A DNA stretch of 64,000 bases from Actinernus sp. WN-2022 (Eukaryota; Cnidaria; Anthozoa; Actiniaria; Actinernidae), in assembly GCA_030867875.1 (NCBI GenBank), contig JAOWCC010000924.1, positions 51,456 to 115,455 of the forward strand, written 5' to 3'. The number at the start of each line of letters is the position of its first letter. Position 1 is the stretch's first letter. The translations under genes were made by a program, and so were the position numbers. Shown piece after piece: positions 21,300 to 32,407 of this stretch. Below the pieces are notes generated by a model, which saw only the letters and a list, made by a program, of their open reading frames with translations, was not told the DNA's origin and did not search any database.

Positions 21300-21490
21300 A
21301 GTCAAGTCCCCGGGACAAATCCCCTCTGAACGACTCGATTTTCATGAAAAATCTTGTCGCGGGAATACATTTTTGTTCCAGGGACTTGTTTTTCAATTCA
21401 AACTGGTTTGAATTAAGGGACAAGCTCCGGGAACAGAATTATATTGTCCCTTCGTGTGAACTGTTCATGCAACATGTCCTAGGGACAAAA
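21300..21490. repeat. GGGACAAATCCC/CCCGGGACA word block, left
   Basis: It carries many short related words: CCCCGGGACAAATCCCC, CCAGGGACTTGT, AAGGGACAAGCTCCGGGAAC, TGTCCCTTCGTG and TCCTAGGGACAAA. The same words reappear at 23215-23360. It may be one divergent element or two ends of a larger one. Confidence 0.5.
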
Positions 21491-21865
21491 TTAAAATAAA
21501 CCAATCGCAAAGTGTCATTGTACTTTCCTACAAGCCCTTACGAACTCTATTTCAAGATGGCGTCTGATAATAATAATAAATCGTTATCGTTATTTAATCA
21601 CGGTAATATACATCAGCGTAGCTGCTTTTCAGATAGCCATGAGAAATACACTAAACTAATATCTAGTAACTGGATAATATCACTAATTATATAGGTGTAA
21701 TAAAAACATGACTAAAATATTCTAGGATAATTATTTTACAATAAGTACTAATACTAATGGTCATAGTACAATATATGTATGATCGAATTTCCTTAAATAT
21801 GATAATAAAATTGAAAGATAAAAGTAAATCGGCTTTAAAAGAGTCTAAGGAGATAGTCTTTAAGG
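21491..21865. other. Gene-free AT-rich stretch
   Basis: A 60-codon plus-strand frame starting near 21512 has no recognisable features. Nothing else seen. Confidence 0.35.
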
Positions 21866-21869
21866 GCCT

Positions 21870-22200
21870 TAGGTAATTGGTTCACTGAAACTGAAACTCT
21901 TTTTTTAGGTATTCACGTTTAGGGCGTGGTATAGAATAGTTATTCTGACACTACTTCTTAAAACATAGTGTGTGGAGATTGATCGACTTGTAAATAATTC
22001 TAATAAATAGTCAGGACATAAACCGTGATGGATTTTATACACATCACTGAATTGCCATATGTTTAGTTCTTCTATTTTGTAGATCAGCTCTATCCAAGTT
22101 ATTGAAGAAGAGTGGGATCGTATGTCCTAAGATTACCCTCGCAGCTCTATTTTGTAGTTTCTGTAGTTTATTTGCTAAAGTCAATCCGATATTATCCCAC
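21870..22200 (-). pseudogene. LINE RT C-terminal remnant, frameshifted
   Basis: On the minus strand the reading starts WDNIGLTLANKLQKLQNRAA, then RVILGHTIPLFFN and later RRTKHMAIQ, with stops and frame changes. NKLQKLQNRAARVI is the signature segment of the region after the RT domain in many LINEs. It meets an oppositely oriented LINE piece at ~22200. Confidence 0.75.
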
Positions 22201-22310
22201 TCAGAGCTGCTCTAGACCTATTTCCGTATTATCAGTAGTGTCTACAGTATTTCAAAGGATCGTTTACGATCAAGTTTATAGCTACCTAACTTCCAATATA
22301 TCAATTTGGG
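22200..22310 (+). pseudogene. LINE RT N-terminal fragment
   Basis: The plus strand reads RPISVLSVVSTVFQRIVYDQ then VYSYLTSN, matching the conserved RPISLLPxxSKxxERxxxxQ block upstream of RT motif A. It is only ~35 codons long and abuts a minus-strand LINE remnant. Confidence 0.75.
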
Positions 22311-22419
22311 TTTCGCTCATTACACTCAACTGTTACAGCCTTACATTTGATGCAACTAACAATTGGTTAGTCAATATGGATTGTGCCTTTTTCCAATCTA
22401 TCGGAACTGAATAATAATT

Positions 22420-23210
22420 TCCTTTTCTCCCCTCCCACTCCTTCCCATTTCTCCTCGCCCCATTTTCACCGCGCGCCACACGTAGCCCAATCCGAAACCA
22501 AATTAGCAAAAAGACACCATAAGGGCACACCGCGGAAAAACGGTTTGCTCCGCTGGCCAAAAGAACGAAGGCTCTGCTATCAAATACAAATTACCGAGGG
22601 TTTCAACTTTTTTAGTAAATAATTTTATAACTTCGTAAACTCACAGTGAATTACAAATTAAGAAAACTTCAACCTGTTAAAGTCTTAGGCTTAGCTTTTA
22701 AGTAGTTTTCTTATTTTTTGACAAAACAGTTCACAAATGGATGCTTTTAAGCAGAAATTTTAAAATCACGGGTATGTGCCTGTTGTTTCATTTCAGTTTT
22801 CGCGGGAAACTGGGGGCGGCCGCGCGCCGACAAGAAATAGCAAATACGCATGCGCGTAACGTTTTGCCGCGGTGTGCCATAAGGGCCGCTCGCGGGCTAG
22901 GCCCGAGGGACGCCAATTTTGCGAACTGCATAAATCATTATAATCGCTCAAACAAACGTCTAAAATCCTGAATAATATATTTTCTGCACCTCATTTGTGA
23001 GGTGCAGAAATAAGCGTCAATAAGCATCAATAAGCGTCTTCGAGGTGTTTGTGATTCTTGTGGGATAAAGGATCATTTCAACTGAAATAATTAATTGTAG
23101 ATCTTTGAGCTGCTTGGTATGGTTATCCGGTTCATTATCTGATAGATCGCAATTAGTATACCCCAAAATATGAAATTAGTTGTCCTCATTGTCGAGCCAC
23201 TGATAAAATC
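22420..23210. other. Gene-free GC-richer stretch with a 30-bp palindrome
   Basis: CACACCGCGG at ~22527 and CCGCGGTGTG at ~22868 are inverted, suggesting an old TIR element across this interval. Bases 22981-23010 form a near-perfect palindrome (TTTCTGCACCTCA, 4-base loop, TGAGGTGCAGAAA). No protein is recognised. Confidence 0.4.
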
Positions 23211-23214
23211 ACAA

Positions 23215-23360
23215 TGTTCCTGCAACAAGTCCCAGCTAGTCCCCTCGGCTGAACACAAGGGATTTGTCCCCGCGACACCGCGTCCCTTCGTGCACACAGC
23301 TACAAGGGATTTGTCCCCGGGACATGTTCCTGAGACTTGTCCCTTCGTGCATTTGTACCG
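23215..23360. repeat. GGGACAAATCCC word block, right
   Basis: CAAGGGATTTGTCCCCG occurs twice, with ACAAGTCCC, GTCCCTTCGTGCA (twice) and GGGACATGTTCCTGAG. It shares its vocabulary with 21300-21490. Confidence 0.55.
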
Positions 23361-24000
23361 ACCTTAAAGATGGCGGGCCACAGCTGGCGTGGATCGAGGA
23401 ATCATCACCGATAACAGGAGCCCATTACTCCTGCCGATAACCTATAAAAAAATCACTGAATTTCTAACGGGACCTGTAAAACAGCCATAGAGGCTGATCA
23501 AAGGACCCGGCTAAATCACAGTTCGAATTGGAATTTAAATAATATACACCGAAATTTAGAGAAAGGTCCCCATTTCCGAGAGTAGATCATATAGATAAAC
23601 GACGATTATACTCTTATCACTCTGAACGAGCATAAAATGGCATTTCCGAGGCCCTAGATTTCAAACTTTACCCCCCCCCCCCCCCACCCCAGATCCTCCT
23701 AGCAGCGCGAGGAGCGGGGCTACAAATGTGAAAATCCTGGGTACGTCTCTGATAGCTGTTCAAACGTCTTTTCCACCGCTTTATAATTATGACCTATACC
23801 ATGGTAGTATTAGATTATATCTCAATGTTAAGGTTAATTCTTTCCTATTATTTTAGTTTGTAATGTTATATACTTTTATTTTTACTTATTTAATTCCCGG
23901 TCCACACAGGAATCCTATTTTATCGGTGTTTGTTGTGTACCCAATAGAGACTATAATTATTCAAAATGGCGACCACATGCAGCGATCGATTTAGCGGCCA

Positions 24001-24138
24001 TCCCTTCACGACACGAATTGCTACCAAATTGTATTCTATTGCATTGTATTGTGTAGCGTTCTATTGTTGTATTGAATTGTATTGTGTTGTATTGTATTGT
24101 ATTTTTTGTAAAAATTCGTGTCGTCCTACATAAAGGGA
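24001..24138. mobile_element. MITE with TCCCTTxxCACGAATT termini and TATTG-rich interior, copy 1
   Basis: CGACACGAATT near the left is inverted near the right (AATTCGTGTCG), inside outer TCCCTT/AAGGGA ends. The interior is mostly TATTGTATTG-like sequence. A related element at 25656-25802 has a similar interior in the opposite orientation. Confidence 0.65.
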
Positions 24139-24169
24139 TTGCCGATTTAGTCAAATTAATAGCCCACAA

Positions 24170-24323
24170 CCGCGATATGCTTTACTTGTCACGCACAAAG
24201 GTTTCCGATACGAGGCCCAGAGCTAAATTAAATTTATTCTTTTCTCTGAGAAAATAATAAATTTAATTTAGCAAGGGGCCTCGTATTGAAACCTTTGTGC
24301 GTGACAAGTAAAGCATATCGCGG
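24170..24323. mobile_element. Fold-back MITE, 154 bp, near-perfect arms
   Basis: CCGCGATATGCTTTACTTGT and ACAAGTAAAGCATATCGCGG are exact inverses. The stem goes on through CACGCACAAAGGTTTC and ACGAGGCCC to AAATTAAATTTATT near the centre. It has no coding capacity. Confidence 0.9.
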
Positions 24324-24345
24324 AAGTGGACTATTCAGCAAGGAT

Positions 24346-25655
24346 AAAAAGGGTTGGATTGGACTGGACAACTTTATTTACCCACTGTAGGTCCATCAGG
24401 ATATACCGGGTAAATGTATAAAATGATTAAAAATGTACAATATATATTAATATATTATAATATATACTAAAATAAATGCAAAAATCAAATCTAAGCTACT
24501 ATAATAATCTATAGTAATTTATAGTAATATTCTAATGTAGTAGAAAGGTATCTATTTTTTTGAAATCCTGCTTTCCAAGGACGCCGTGCTGAAACTATTG
24601 TTATAGTAATCTGGCCGCGGAAGCGGTACTGCTAGCTTATTTTCAACATTTCTCAGGTTATAGGACGTTATGTCCATTCGACTGATGAATTTGGAGCTCA
24701 AATATTCGGGTGTTTCGTTATTAAGAGCTTTATACATTAAAATGGATTTATCAACTATACGCTGATAATCTAGTTTTTTCCATTTCAACGAATGGAACAG
24801 TTCGTCTGCGTTAGCATCATAACTTGAGAAAGTAATTATGCGCGCAGCGCGGTTTTGGAGTTTTTGGAGTTTTAGAGAAAGGCCTTTGTTACAGCCACCC
24901 CAAACCATACTGCAATAATTAAAGCGAGGCTGTACCAAGGCATTGTACACCGTGAGGAGTGTCTCGCGAGGAACGAAATACCTAATGCGTTTGATTGCAC
25001 TTATCGCAGAGGCAATGTTTTTAGATATCATGTGAATGTGGCTATTCCAGGTCAGGTTTTGATCTATTTTTACACCAAGTGATTTGGATACCTGGACCTG
25101 CTTCACCGGGTTTCCTTCTATTACGATGTTTGGAATTTTTGGTAGATTAGATAGTCTCTGTCTGGAGCCAATAAGTAAAAACTCAGTTTTTGTCATATTT
25201 AAAGTGAGCTTATTTGCTGCAAGGCAAACATGAATTTTGTTCAAATCGAAATTAATTCGTTTATTTATATCGTTTATATCATTGCTGGCGTATGTTATGC
25301 TAGTGTCGTCAGTCGACATCCTTGGCTGAGAATAGGTTAGACAATTGGGTAGATCGTTAATATATAACAAGAATAACAAGGGGCCTAGGATGGTCCCTGA
25401 GGCACTCCACTTTTAACCAATGTCTTGAACGACTTACAACTATTTTCAATGCAGGTTTGTGAACGGTCATTTAAATATGAGTTAAACCATTCTTGGGTAT
25501 GACCGGTTATTCCATAGTATTCCAGTTTCGATAGCAAGATGGCATGGTCTACTGTATCGAAGACCTTTCTCAAATCAAGAAACATAACTGCATTAATATT
25601 GCCACATTCAATGTTTAATGACCAACTGTCAGTCGCCTCCAGTAGCGCAGGATGG
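24346..25655 (-). pseudogene. LINE: RT C-terminal half with a frameshift
   Basis: The first frame (25585-25385) gives FLDLRKVFDTVDHAILLSKL and ends at the motif-B string SGVPQGP. The second (25379-24552) resumes with LLFLLYINDLPNCL and runs 275 codons to ESRISKK. One base is missing in the GVPQG[TS]xLGP stretch. The catalytic FADD box reads STDD, so the copy is inactive by substitution as well as by the frameshift. The C-terminal segment includes KLQKLQNRAARIITFSSYDA. The endonuclease and RT N-terminus are absent. The 3' UTR extends to ~24350. It sits between two related MITEs and 3' of the thioesterase gene. Confidence 0.88.
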
Positions 25656-25802
25656 TCCCTTCGAATTCATGTAGGCAACACATGAATTGCTATCAAAATA
25701 CAATATAATTAACACAATACAAACAATAGAACGAAATACACAAAACAATAGAACACAATACAATTTGGTAGTAATTCATGTCTGCCAACATATATGAAGG
25801 GA
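25656..25802. mobile_element. MITE with TCCCTTC termini, copy 2
   Basis: TCCCTTCGAATTCATGTAGG at the left is matched in inverted form at the right by CCAACATATATGAAGGGA, with ATGAATTGCTATC and GGTAGTAATTCAT inside. The AACACAATACAA interior is the reverse complement of that in 24001-24138. Confidence 0.7.
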
Positions 25803-25845
25803 GAACCACGAAAAGTTACGTGTACATGGAATGGATTGATACCGT

Positions 25846-28800
25846 TCAGAGGTGACTCTGCACTGAAGTCATGCTCAGATTCTTGTTCAGGAACCGAATA
25901 ATTCTATCCCAAGAATCCTCTTGAGCGTACGAGTGTTGCTTTGTCTCCCCGCCCCAGGCCACAATCGCTCTGACAGCTTTATGGTAGGAGAACCTACAGT
26001 GTGGTGAGTATGGTGGTTCTATGAGGTGTCCCGTGGCATCGTAACAGACCTGAGTACACTGTGACCCCTTACCGTGCCTCTCCATCCTCTGTACTATCAT
26101 ATTGCCCATTTCAGTTGAGTGCCAATTCTTGTCATCATTCCCACACATCAACATGAGCGGGCACTGAATTCTCTCCACTGCGATCATAGCTGGATGCGTT
26201 ACCGTGACGTCATGGTTAGTGATGTTATCAGGGTATGTGTCACGCAATTGGATCGCACCGTCTTCTGAGAGCTTCATGAACTCCGGCTCAAACTTAACAA
26301 AGGCTGACGGATTGTCTCGGATCAAGAGCGGGATGCCTACAATTGCATGGGCGGGAGAGATGAGAACAACGGCTTTGAAGAGCTCGGGCCTGTAGGAGGC
26401 TAGGATTAATGCCAGCTCAGAGCCTTTAGACACGCCCATGACGCCTATTCCACGTGGGATGACCTTTTGATGCTGGATAAGCCACTCGGTTGCTTCTTCA
26501 AAGTATTCCAGGCTGATTTCAGTAATCACTTTAGGGAGGTCCTCGTAGTCGAAGTAAGCTAAGGCGAAGGCTGCAAAGCCATGCGACGCGAGGAGAGCTG
26601 CTTTGAATTCAATCAGACCACCGGCAGTGCCGAATATGTCAATCACACCTAGATAGGACCAACAAATAGCTCAGAATTAATTCGCTCTTTACATGCACTA
26701 ACATTGAAATGACTTAGTTGCTGTAGTTGCTTACTTTGCATGCATGATAATTAATTCCCCGGATCCCGTAGTGCCGTTAAGGCGTACAGGATATTTTAAA
26801 TCAAATCTAAGTTTTTGTTTGGAACATTTTAATTTATAAAGGTCATAGAGCCACTTTATTTAAGCAGACCTGTTTTGATTGTTTAAATGGAATCTCGGCT
26901 GAAAAAGATTGTTTGCTCTCAAATGATTGTTATACATGCCTATATACAAGTACAACCATCGCCAATTATGTACAGATCGCCCGACAAACTCAGGCTATAT
27001 ATATCAGAACACTGAACGAACTCCTCTGACACATCGCGGGTACTTTTATGACTTCGCTTGTTAAAAATAGCCGGAAATTGCTAAAGAGGTCCGACTTTAA
27101 TGGCAGGGGTTGTAAGTTTGTTTCTGTGTTTGTCTCCAGTAAATTGGAGGCTAGATGGTATTTATGCACCGATTTTCCTGTCAAAAAAACTCATTTGAAC
27201 TTCCTGCGCGTCGCCATCTTGGATTTTATGACGCACGTCACACGTCTCTATTGTCCGAAAACAATAGCTATTTTATTGTCTAACAATATAACACTGTGAC
27301 GTCATGAGATCCAAGATGGCGGCGCGCAGGAAATTCAAATGAATTTTATCGACAGGAATATTGGTGCATCTAGTATACAATTTACTGGAACAGACTTAGG
27401 CATGCATAGCAATCACTTGAGAGCAAATATTGTTTTTAAGCCGCGTTTCCCTTTAAGAAGAGGGTTCACACGTTCCTATCATTGGTTTCTTATGCAAATG
27501 CCGTGTTACTATTTTCTCTGGCATTCATTTTCATCGTTGTCCCCCAGCGACTGTAATTCAGTTTGGTATACGGTAATTACCAGTCCTCCCCGAAGCGCGC
27601 GACGGATTATTTGAGTTGATCAGACTTAGAACCTGACTACATGAGGTTTACCTGCCTGGGGGGTTTTGGCTGTCTGTTCTGCCTACGCTGTGAAACACAC
27701 CAAAAATTAACTCTGCGATCACATGAGGCGGGCTAGCCAGTTTTGCCGGGCTAGCCCGGTTTGAAGAGCAATTTCGATTATCCAACGCACTGTCCTTGTG
27801 GCAGCCATTTTGAAAAACGACAACTTCCCGCCAAAAATGGTCGCGCCAAAGGCCCCCAGCTCGGATTGGATCGCTCCATGTAATACGGGCTGAGACACAG
27901 CTCGACAAACCGGGGCCGGGCCGCCTTACGTAATAGGGCCTTGGAGTGAACTCAAAGTGACTTTTTTTATTCTATTCAAAAAATAAAATGTCTCATTTTT
28001 TCGACGATATTCTCTAAGTACGCTTTTCCGCGGTTTGAAATTTGTGGAGAATGAAACCGATAAATGGCCTGGAACTAATGGTGCGACGGAAACTGATTGG
28101 CTAATTCAGACTGCAAGCGAGGCCTGAGTTGTTGCTTCCTACCCTCTTCTTTCTTCTCTCTCAGTGGAGGGAGAGTTAACGATCAACTTATTAACTGATT
28201 AATGTTAAGTGATTTGAGTGAATAGGACCAGATACGACGCGTTTGGGAAGTCGCCGTGAAGGTATTCATAGCAACTGGTAGCATATGCCGCTACGCAGTG
28301 TTGTTCCCCTTGACCTTGCGCTAAGACTGCACCGATTCCTTTATTGCTTACATCTGTATGGACTGTGAAAGGGTGTGTGAAATCTGCTGGCGCCAACGTC
28401 TTCTGCTTCGTCCGTCTACACAAATCCATTACGCCCACCCTTCGTGAGTCCGTGTAGGGGCACAGCTATATTTGCAAACTCTCGAATGAACCTTCTCTAA
28501 TAGGAGACCAATCCTACAAATGCCATGCCCTAAACGTTTCTGGATCTGGGGACACCCCATCCCCCGAAACCGGCAACATGTCCCAGGAATGTTACAGCAT
28601 CTTGCCCAAAACTGCATTTGTTGCGACGAACCTGAAGACCCGCAGAGCTATAAATGCGATCAAGAACTTGGTCAAGCGTATTCAGATGCTCCTCTTGGCT
28701 TGGTTCAAAGGTGATTATGTAATCAACGAACACTAGGCAACCTTTAACGCCCTACAGGATCTTAGTCATCAGCCTCTGAGTTACATGCACATACCGTAAA

Positions 28801-30685
28801 TGTTCTAATAGAAACCCAGTGCTCTAATTGTGACCCATGTTCTAATTGTAACCCACCCTGAAAATCAATCTAAGGAATAGTAATAGGTTTCTATTAGAAC
28901 ACTTACGGTAATGTGCATATAGTGCTTCACATCTGTAGCTTCCTCGGTATAGGGAGTCACCCGTCCCATACTAAACAAATAAAAATAATATAATATTTTT
29001 TTTGTTATATAGCAGGCTTAAAGCTGGTGGGGGCCTGCTTTTACTCCTCACGCACTCCTCGCTACATTAACTGTTTTGGACACACTACACTCGACTCACG
29101 GTTGATTTTTACGGAGGGAGGAAAACCGGAGAACCCGGAGGAAAACTGACCCTCGAATGCAGATAAGGAATCAACAACAAACCTAACTCACATACGGTGC
29201 CCGAGCCGGGAATCGAACCCGGGACCGTAGCGGTGAGAGGCGAGTGTTTACCACTGCACCAACCTGCATCCCCCGGTCTGCATTCGTGAGGTTTGCCACT
29301 CTGTCAGTATGACCGACTTCTTCAGACTTCGATCGTATACAGCATGTGGATCTTAGCCCCCCCCCCCCCCCCCCCCCTTCCCTGGTACTCCTATTTGTGA
29401 CGTATTATGTATGTGCCTCGGAGGTGGGTCAGGGTTTTGAGCTCAGTTTGGGTAGGTAGGGTCAGGGTTTTGACCTGATTTGGGCAGATCAGGGTCAGGA
29501 TTTGAGTTTAATTTGGATGCAGTCAGGGTCGGGGTTCAGTATTTTTTAGGCACGAGGGTTTTTCCCCCCAAAAAGGGGGGCAATCAGGTTTTGGAGCTCG
29601 GATTTTGGGTCAGGGTTTGAGCCTCTTGGCCTCATATACATACCCATTTTTCATGTAAGTAACCCCCCGGGATCTTAGCTACAGATTATCCCACCATCTT
29701 GCATGGTTAAGATACTAGGTACTCAAAGGGATTCAGTATAAAATTTCAGTAAAATTTCCAATTTTGGAGTTTGAGTTGGGAAGTCGGAAACCGGTCAGAT
29801 TTTTTTCTGGATCCGCGCCTGCCCAGGGAGTATTATCTGAATGTCTCTGCCGGAATGCCTAAATAACTGACCAAATTGAAGGAGCGTTGACCAGGGATAC
29901 AATGTGGCGTATCTGTTATACATAACCAAGAGAAGCTGGCTCGTCCTCGCAGGTGCTGCATAACGAATAACTCAGTTATCTGGCACATTTTGCCGGAACA
30001 ACTGAGGATAGAGATTCTATACAACCTCTACGCCAAACGAGCAGCTTTTGAACTTCCGTTATGATATAGAATGTACACGAGCGAGAATCTTACCTGGAAA
30101 TGGTCCAGTTCCGGGCGGCACAAACAAGGTACCTCGAACTCGACCAGCTCTGACTGGAATCCTTCGCACACCCTTGGCCATATAAAACCTCTGAAATGTC
30201 CCACTTGCAATCTTAAGACTCACAGAAAAATCTACTTGGTGGCCTTGAAAGACATCTAGTGCCACGCTATATGGCTTTGTAACGTCTCGCTTGGACAAAC
30301 GTATTCCTTTCCTCTGTCCATTAGCCGGTTTCATTGCCCACAGTAATCCCATGGGTTCGATACCCGTATACGATCCTCCCACGGAGGCGTCACTCGTAAT
30401 ACGAACGTCACCGGTGTTGCTGGAAACATAGAAAGCAAAGGACTCAAAAATGTCTCCCGAATCTCCTTTAATACGAGCTCGCAAAGTGACATGAGTGTGC
30501 GCTGGCAATCCTGTGACTGCTATCTCAACGTTCTCATCTGTTAGACCAGCTGATGGAGTAACAGATACGTGAGGTTGGATTGTCTGGTTTTGATCAGCTG
30601 TCTTGCGTAATGGTATTCGACCTGCAGGAGAAACTTTATCAACATTATTTGAAACCTCGGACAAAACCCCAGTGTTTTTCATTCT
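25846..30685 (-). CDS. Acyl-CoA thioesterase, BAAT/ACOT type I family, peroxisomal
   Basis: It hydrolyses acyl-CoA to free acid and CoA, or is the related bile-acid-type acyltransferase. Exon 1 (30685-30094) encodes the N-terminal beta-sandwich domain (VSVTPSAGLTDENVEIAVTG, GSYTGIEPMGLLWAMKP). Exon 2 (26648-25846) encodes the alpha/beta-hydrolase domain. The junction is phase 1, reading FPG|VIDIFGTAGGL, exactly as expected for the family. The nucleophile motif GVSKG carries Ser (~residue 271), favouring thioesterase over the Cys-type N-acyltransferase. Asp is in GNDDKNW (~369-370) and His in GHLIEPPYSP (~405). The protein ends SHL, a PTS1 peroxisomal signal. I chose the first in-frame ATG (30685), giving ~464 residues. 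That leaves ~45 extra N-terminal residues versus cytosolic ACOTs, so an upstream non-coding exon or a different start is possible. Confidence 0.93.
26882..27456. mobile_element. Long-TIR fold-back element in the thioesterase intron (575 bp)
   Basis: The left arm contains CGGCTGAAAAAGATTGTTTG and the right arm is its diverged inverse ending GCCGCGTTTCCCTTTAA. Inverted pairs continue through CTCTCAA, AGTAAATTG, TGCACC, GAACTTCCTGCGCG and CCAAGATGGCG to a centre near AACAATAGCTATTTT. A half copy is at 4990-5217. Confidence 0.8.
27457..28200. other. Intronic sequence without recognised features
   Basis: Part of the thioesterase intron. It contains GCGGGCTAGCCAGTTTTGCC-type GC-rich stretches (~27728-27760) and no recognisable element borders. 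Confidence 0.35.
28205..28733 (-). pseudogene. Ty3/gypsy polymerase remnant (RT to RNase H)
   Basis: The minus strand reads VDYIITFEPSQEEHLNTLDQ, then RNKCSFGQDAVTFLGHVAG, the gypsy RT motif after the catalytic box and the KCxF...FLGH signature. After a frame change it gives FTVHTDVSNKGIGAVLAQGQ, the start of RNase H (usual form TDASxxGIGAVL). The catalytic YVDD is FVDY. No LTRs are visible. It is a dead fragment in the thioesterase intron. Confidence 0.85.
28977..29275 (-). mobile_element. tRNA-derived SINE
   Basis: The minus strand opens with a tRNA-like head: an A-box-like GGTTGGTGCAGTGGTAAACA and a B box GGTTCGATTCCCGG, spaced as in pol III promoters. The head lacks a foldable acceptor stem. 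A body containing TTCCTCCGGGTTCTCCGG follows, ending in an AT-rich tail near 28980-29010. This head-plus-body arrangement is typical of tRNA SINEs in cnidarians. It lies in the thioesterase intron. Confidence 0.8.
29345..29655. repeat. C run and degenerate GGTCAGGGTTTTGA repeat
   Basis: A C run of over 20 bases sits at ~29357-29378. Then GGTCAGGGTTTTGAG-like units recur at ~29424, 29459, 29489 and more weakly to ~29640, spaced ~30-40 bp. It is a diverged minisatellite. Confidence 0.55.
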
Positions 30686-30751
30686 ATGGAGATTGTGGTC
30701 GAGTGTCTCAGGTCTCCAACTGTCTGTGTTCTTCACGGTAGCTTGTCTCAA

Positions 30752-31306
30752 CGGCTAAGTTAACTTTCGATGAAGCAGGTCCCCTTGCTAAATTTCCTCG
30801 TTTTTCCCCCACTAAAAGTCGTATATATTGCGCTACGACTGTGCTAGAACGAATATCAGTGAATAGTGCGCTCACCTCGTGTGGATCACATGTTCATGAT
30901 GAAAGATAGTTGTGTACGGTGTCGTATACGTAATAGCACATAACCTCATTGTTATCGCTCAGCTATAAGCAAACCGCTGATATGATCTAAATCTCTTGGT
31001 TCTACCCAAGCGTTTAAAATCCAATGTATTATATATTGGTTTCGTTCAGGACTTAATCCGATCTAGCCATTTCAGTCCTACTACATGCTCCGGGCAACTT
31101 TAATTTCCATATATACTATAGACCTATTCGCTGTTGTTGATAACACAACTCTTTGTCAAGGGTCATATAACGTGCAATATAAACATTCCACTGCTCTGGT
31201 TTGTGAGCAGATCTACAGTACATTATATTAATGAATTTAGTAAAATATAATTACTTTCGAAACTGACACTGACATGCACTATTACAAGATTTTCCATACC
31301 CTTTCT
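30752..31306. other. 5' flank of the thioesterase gene
   Basis: This is unique AT-rich sequence and probably includes the promoter and any non-coding first exon. I cannot identify a TATA box or start site with confidence. Confidence 0.35.
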
Positions 31307-31721
31307 TACCCTGGTTGCCAGAGGTTCTAGGTTTTGGTTCTAGGTTTTGTCTAGGTTAGGTTAAGGCGCGAAGCGCCGTCATCGAGGAGCGAAGCGACGA
31401 GAGGGAGAGAAGAGAACCTCTGGTCAAATCCGTTGAGAATCTCACTTCCATTAGTCTCCCTCGCAGCCTCTTTTAGTGGGGAGGGAGCACAGGGAGCCCG
31501 ACACTAAAAGAGGCTGCGAGGGAGACTACACTTCCATGCGTTTAGTTTGAAATCGAGGCGAGTCAAACCGGTTTTGCGGCCTACAACCCGTCAAACTGTG
31601 ACAACGGATTTGACCAGAGGTTCTCTTCTCTCCCTCTCGTCGCTTCGCTCCTCGATGACGGCGCTTCGCGCCTTAACCTAACCTAGAAAAAAAACCTATA
31701 GAACCTCTGGCAACCAGGGTA
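31307..31721. mobile_element. TIR element with TACCCTGGTTGCCAGAGGTT ends, nested hairpin inside
   Basis: The left end TACCCTGGTTGCCAGAGGTT is inverted at the right (AACCTCTGGCAACCAGGGTA). The arms remain complementary for ~130 bp through CTAGGTTAGGTTAAGGCGCG and AGCGAAGCGACGAGAGGGAG. The centre contains a second inverted pair at 31452-31528 (TAGTCTCCCTCGCAGCCTCT). Related pieces are at 38951-39020 (one arm) and 57079-57172 (minimal form). Confidence 0.9.
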
Positions 31722-31729
31722 ACCCTTTC

Positions 31730-32204
31730 TCCGACCTGTACTCTATTTCATAACAAGAGAAATATATGAAAATGTGCTTTCTCATACTTCCCTGTCAAGA
31801 TCATACCCTATTCCGGACTAAAATTCAGTGCGATATGTACTAACCCTATTAGACTAAAATCAACTTTATTATTATTACCGTATATACATATTATTCATTA
31901 AAAAAAAGAACAATAGATAATAAGTAGTATGTGTAAAATAATATAAGTTACAAGACAGGTAAATCTACTGGTAAAGTTGCACATACGAAGTAATAGTGGT
32001 GAGTTAGGAAAAAGTGGACAGAAAGGTTCTGAGTTACGTCTGGTACAGATTTATAAAATGATATATATGGAGGGTGATAAGTTAAAAAAACTCCATAGAG
32101 CTTGTACAGTACTGATCACCTGGGGCGGCAATATTACGTTTGTTGAGTACATAAAGAGATTGTCAGCAATAGATTGGACAACAGCAACGTTATTCCTTAT
32201 TAGT
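31730..32204. other. Gene-free interval
   Basis: A 79-codon plus-strand frame starting near 31977 shows no family I recognise (residues include LHRACTVLITWGGNITFVEY). The rest is AT-rich unique DNA. Confidence 0.35.
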
Positions 32205-32342
32205 CCATTTCATTGAAAATATATGCTTTGAGTTTAGCTTGGAATGCCTTTACTGAAGGTGCTTGGGTAATGGTGTTGTCAAGAGAGTTCCAGAAGACTG
32301 ACCCACTATGCCTAAGGGTTTGCTCGAGAACCATGCCCTTTG
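32205..32342 (-). pseudogene. LINE 3'-terminal coding remnant
   Basis: The minus strand reads LRHSGSVFWNSLDNTITQAP then SVKAFQAKLKAYIF, the WNSLxxxI...SVxxFKxKLKxYL end typical of LINE ORF2 C-termini. Confidence 0.7.
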
Positions 32343-32407
32343 CGGCGGCACCGTATACCCGTATAGCTTAGATACGGCGGCACCGTATACCCGTATAGCT
32401 TAGATAT
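32343..32407. repeat. Tandem 32-bp duplication
   Basis: CGGCGGCACCGTATACCCGT followed by ATAGCTTAGATA occurs twice in direct succession, with a T for C near the end of the second copy. Confidence 0.85.

Noticed and set aside
29190..29275. Functional tRNA gene on the minus strand
   Set aside because: A- and B-box-like sequences are present, but no acceptor stem folds, and SINE body sequence continues downstream.
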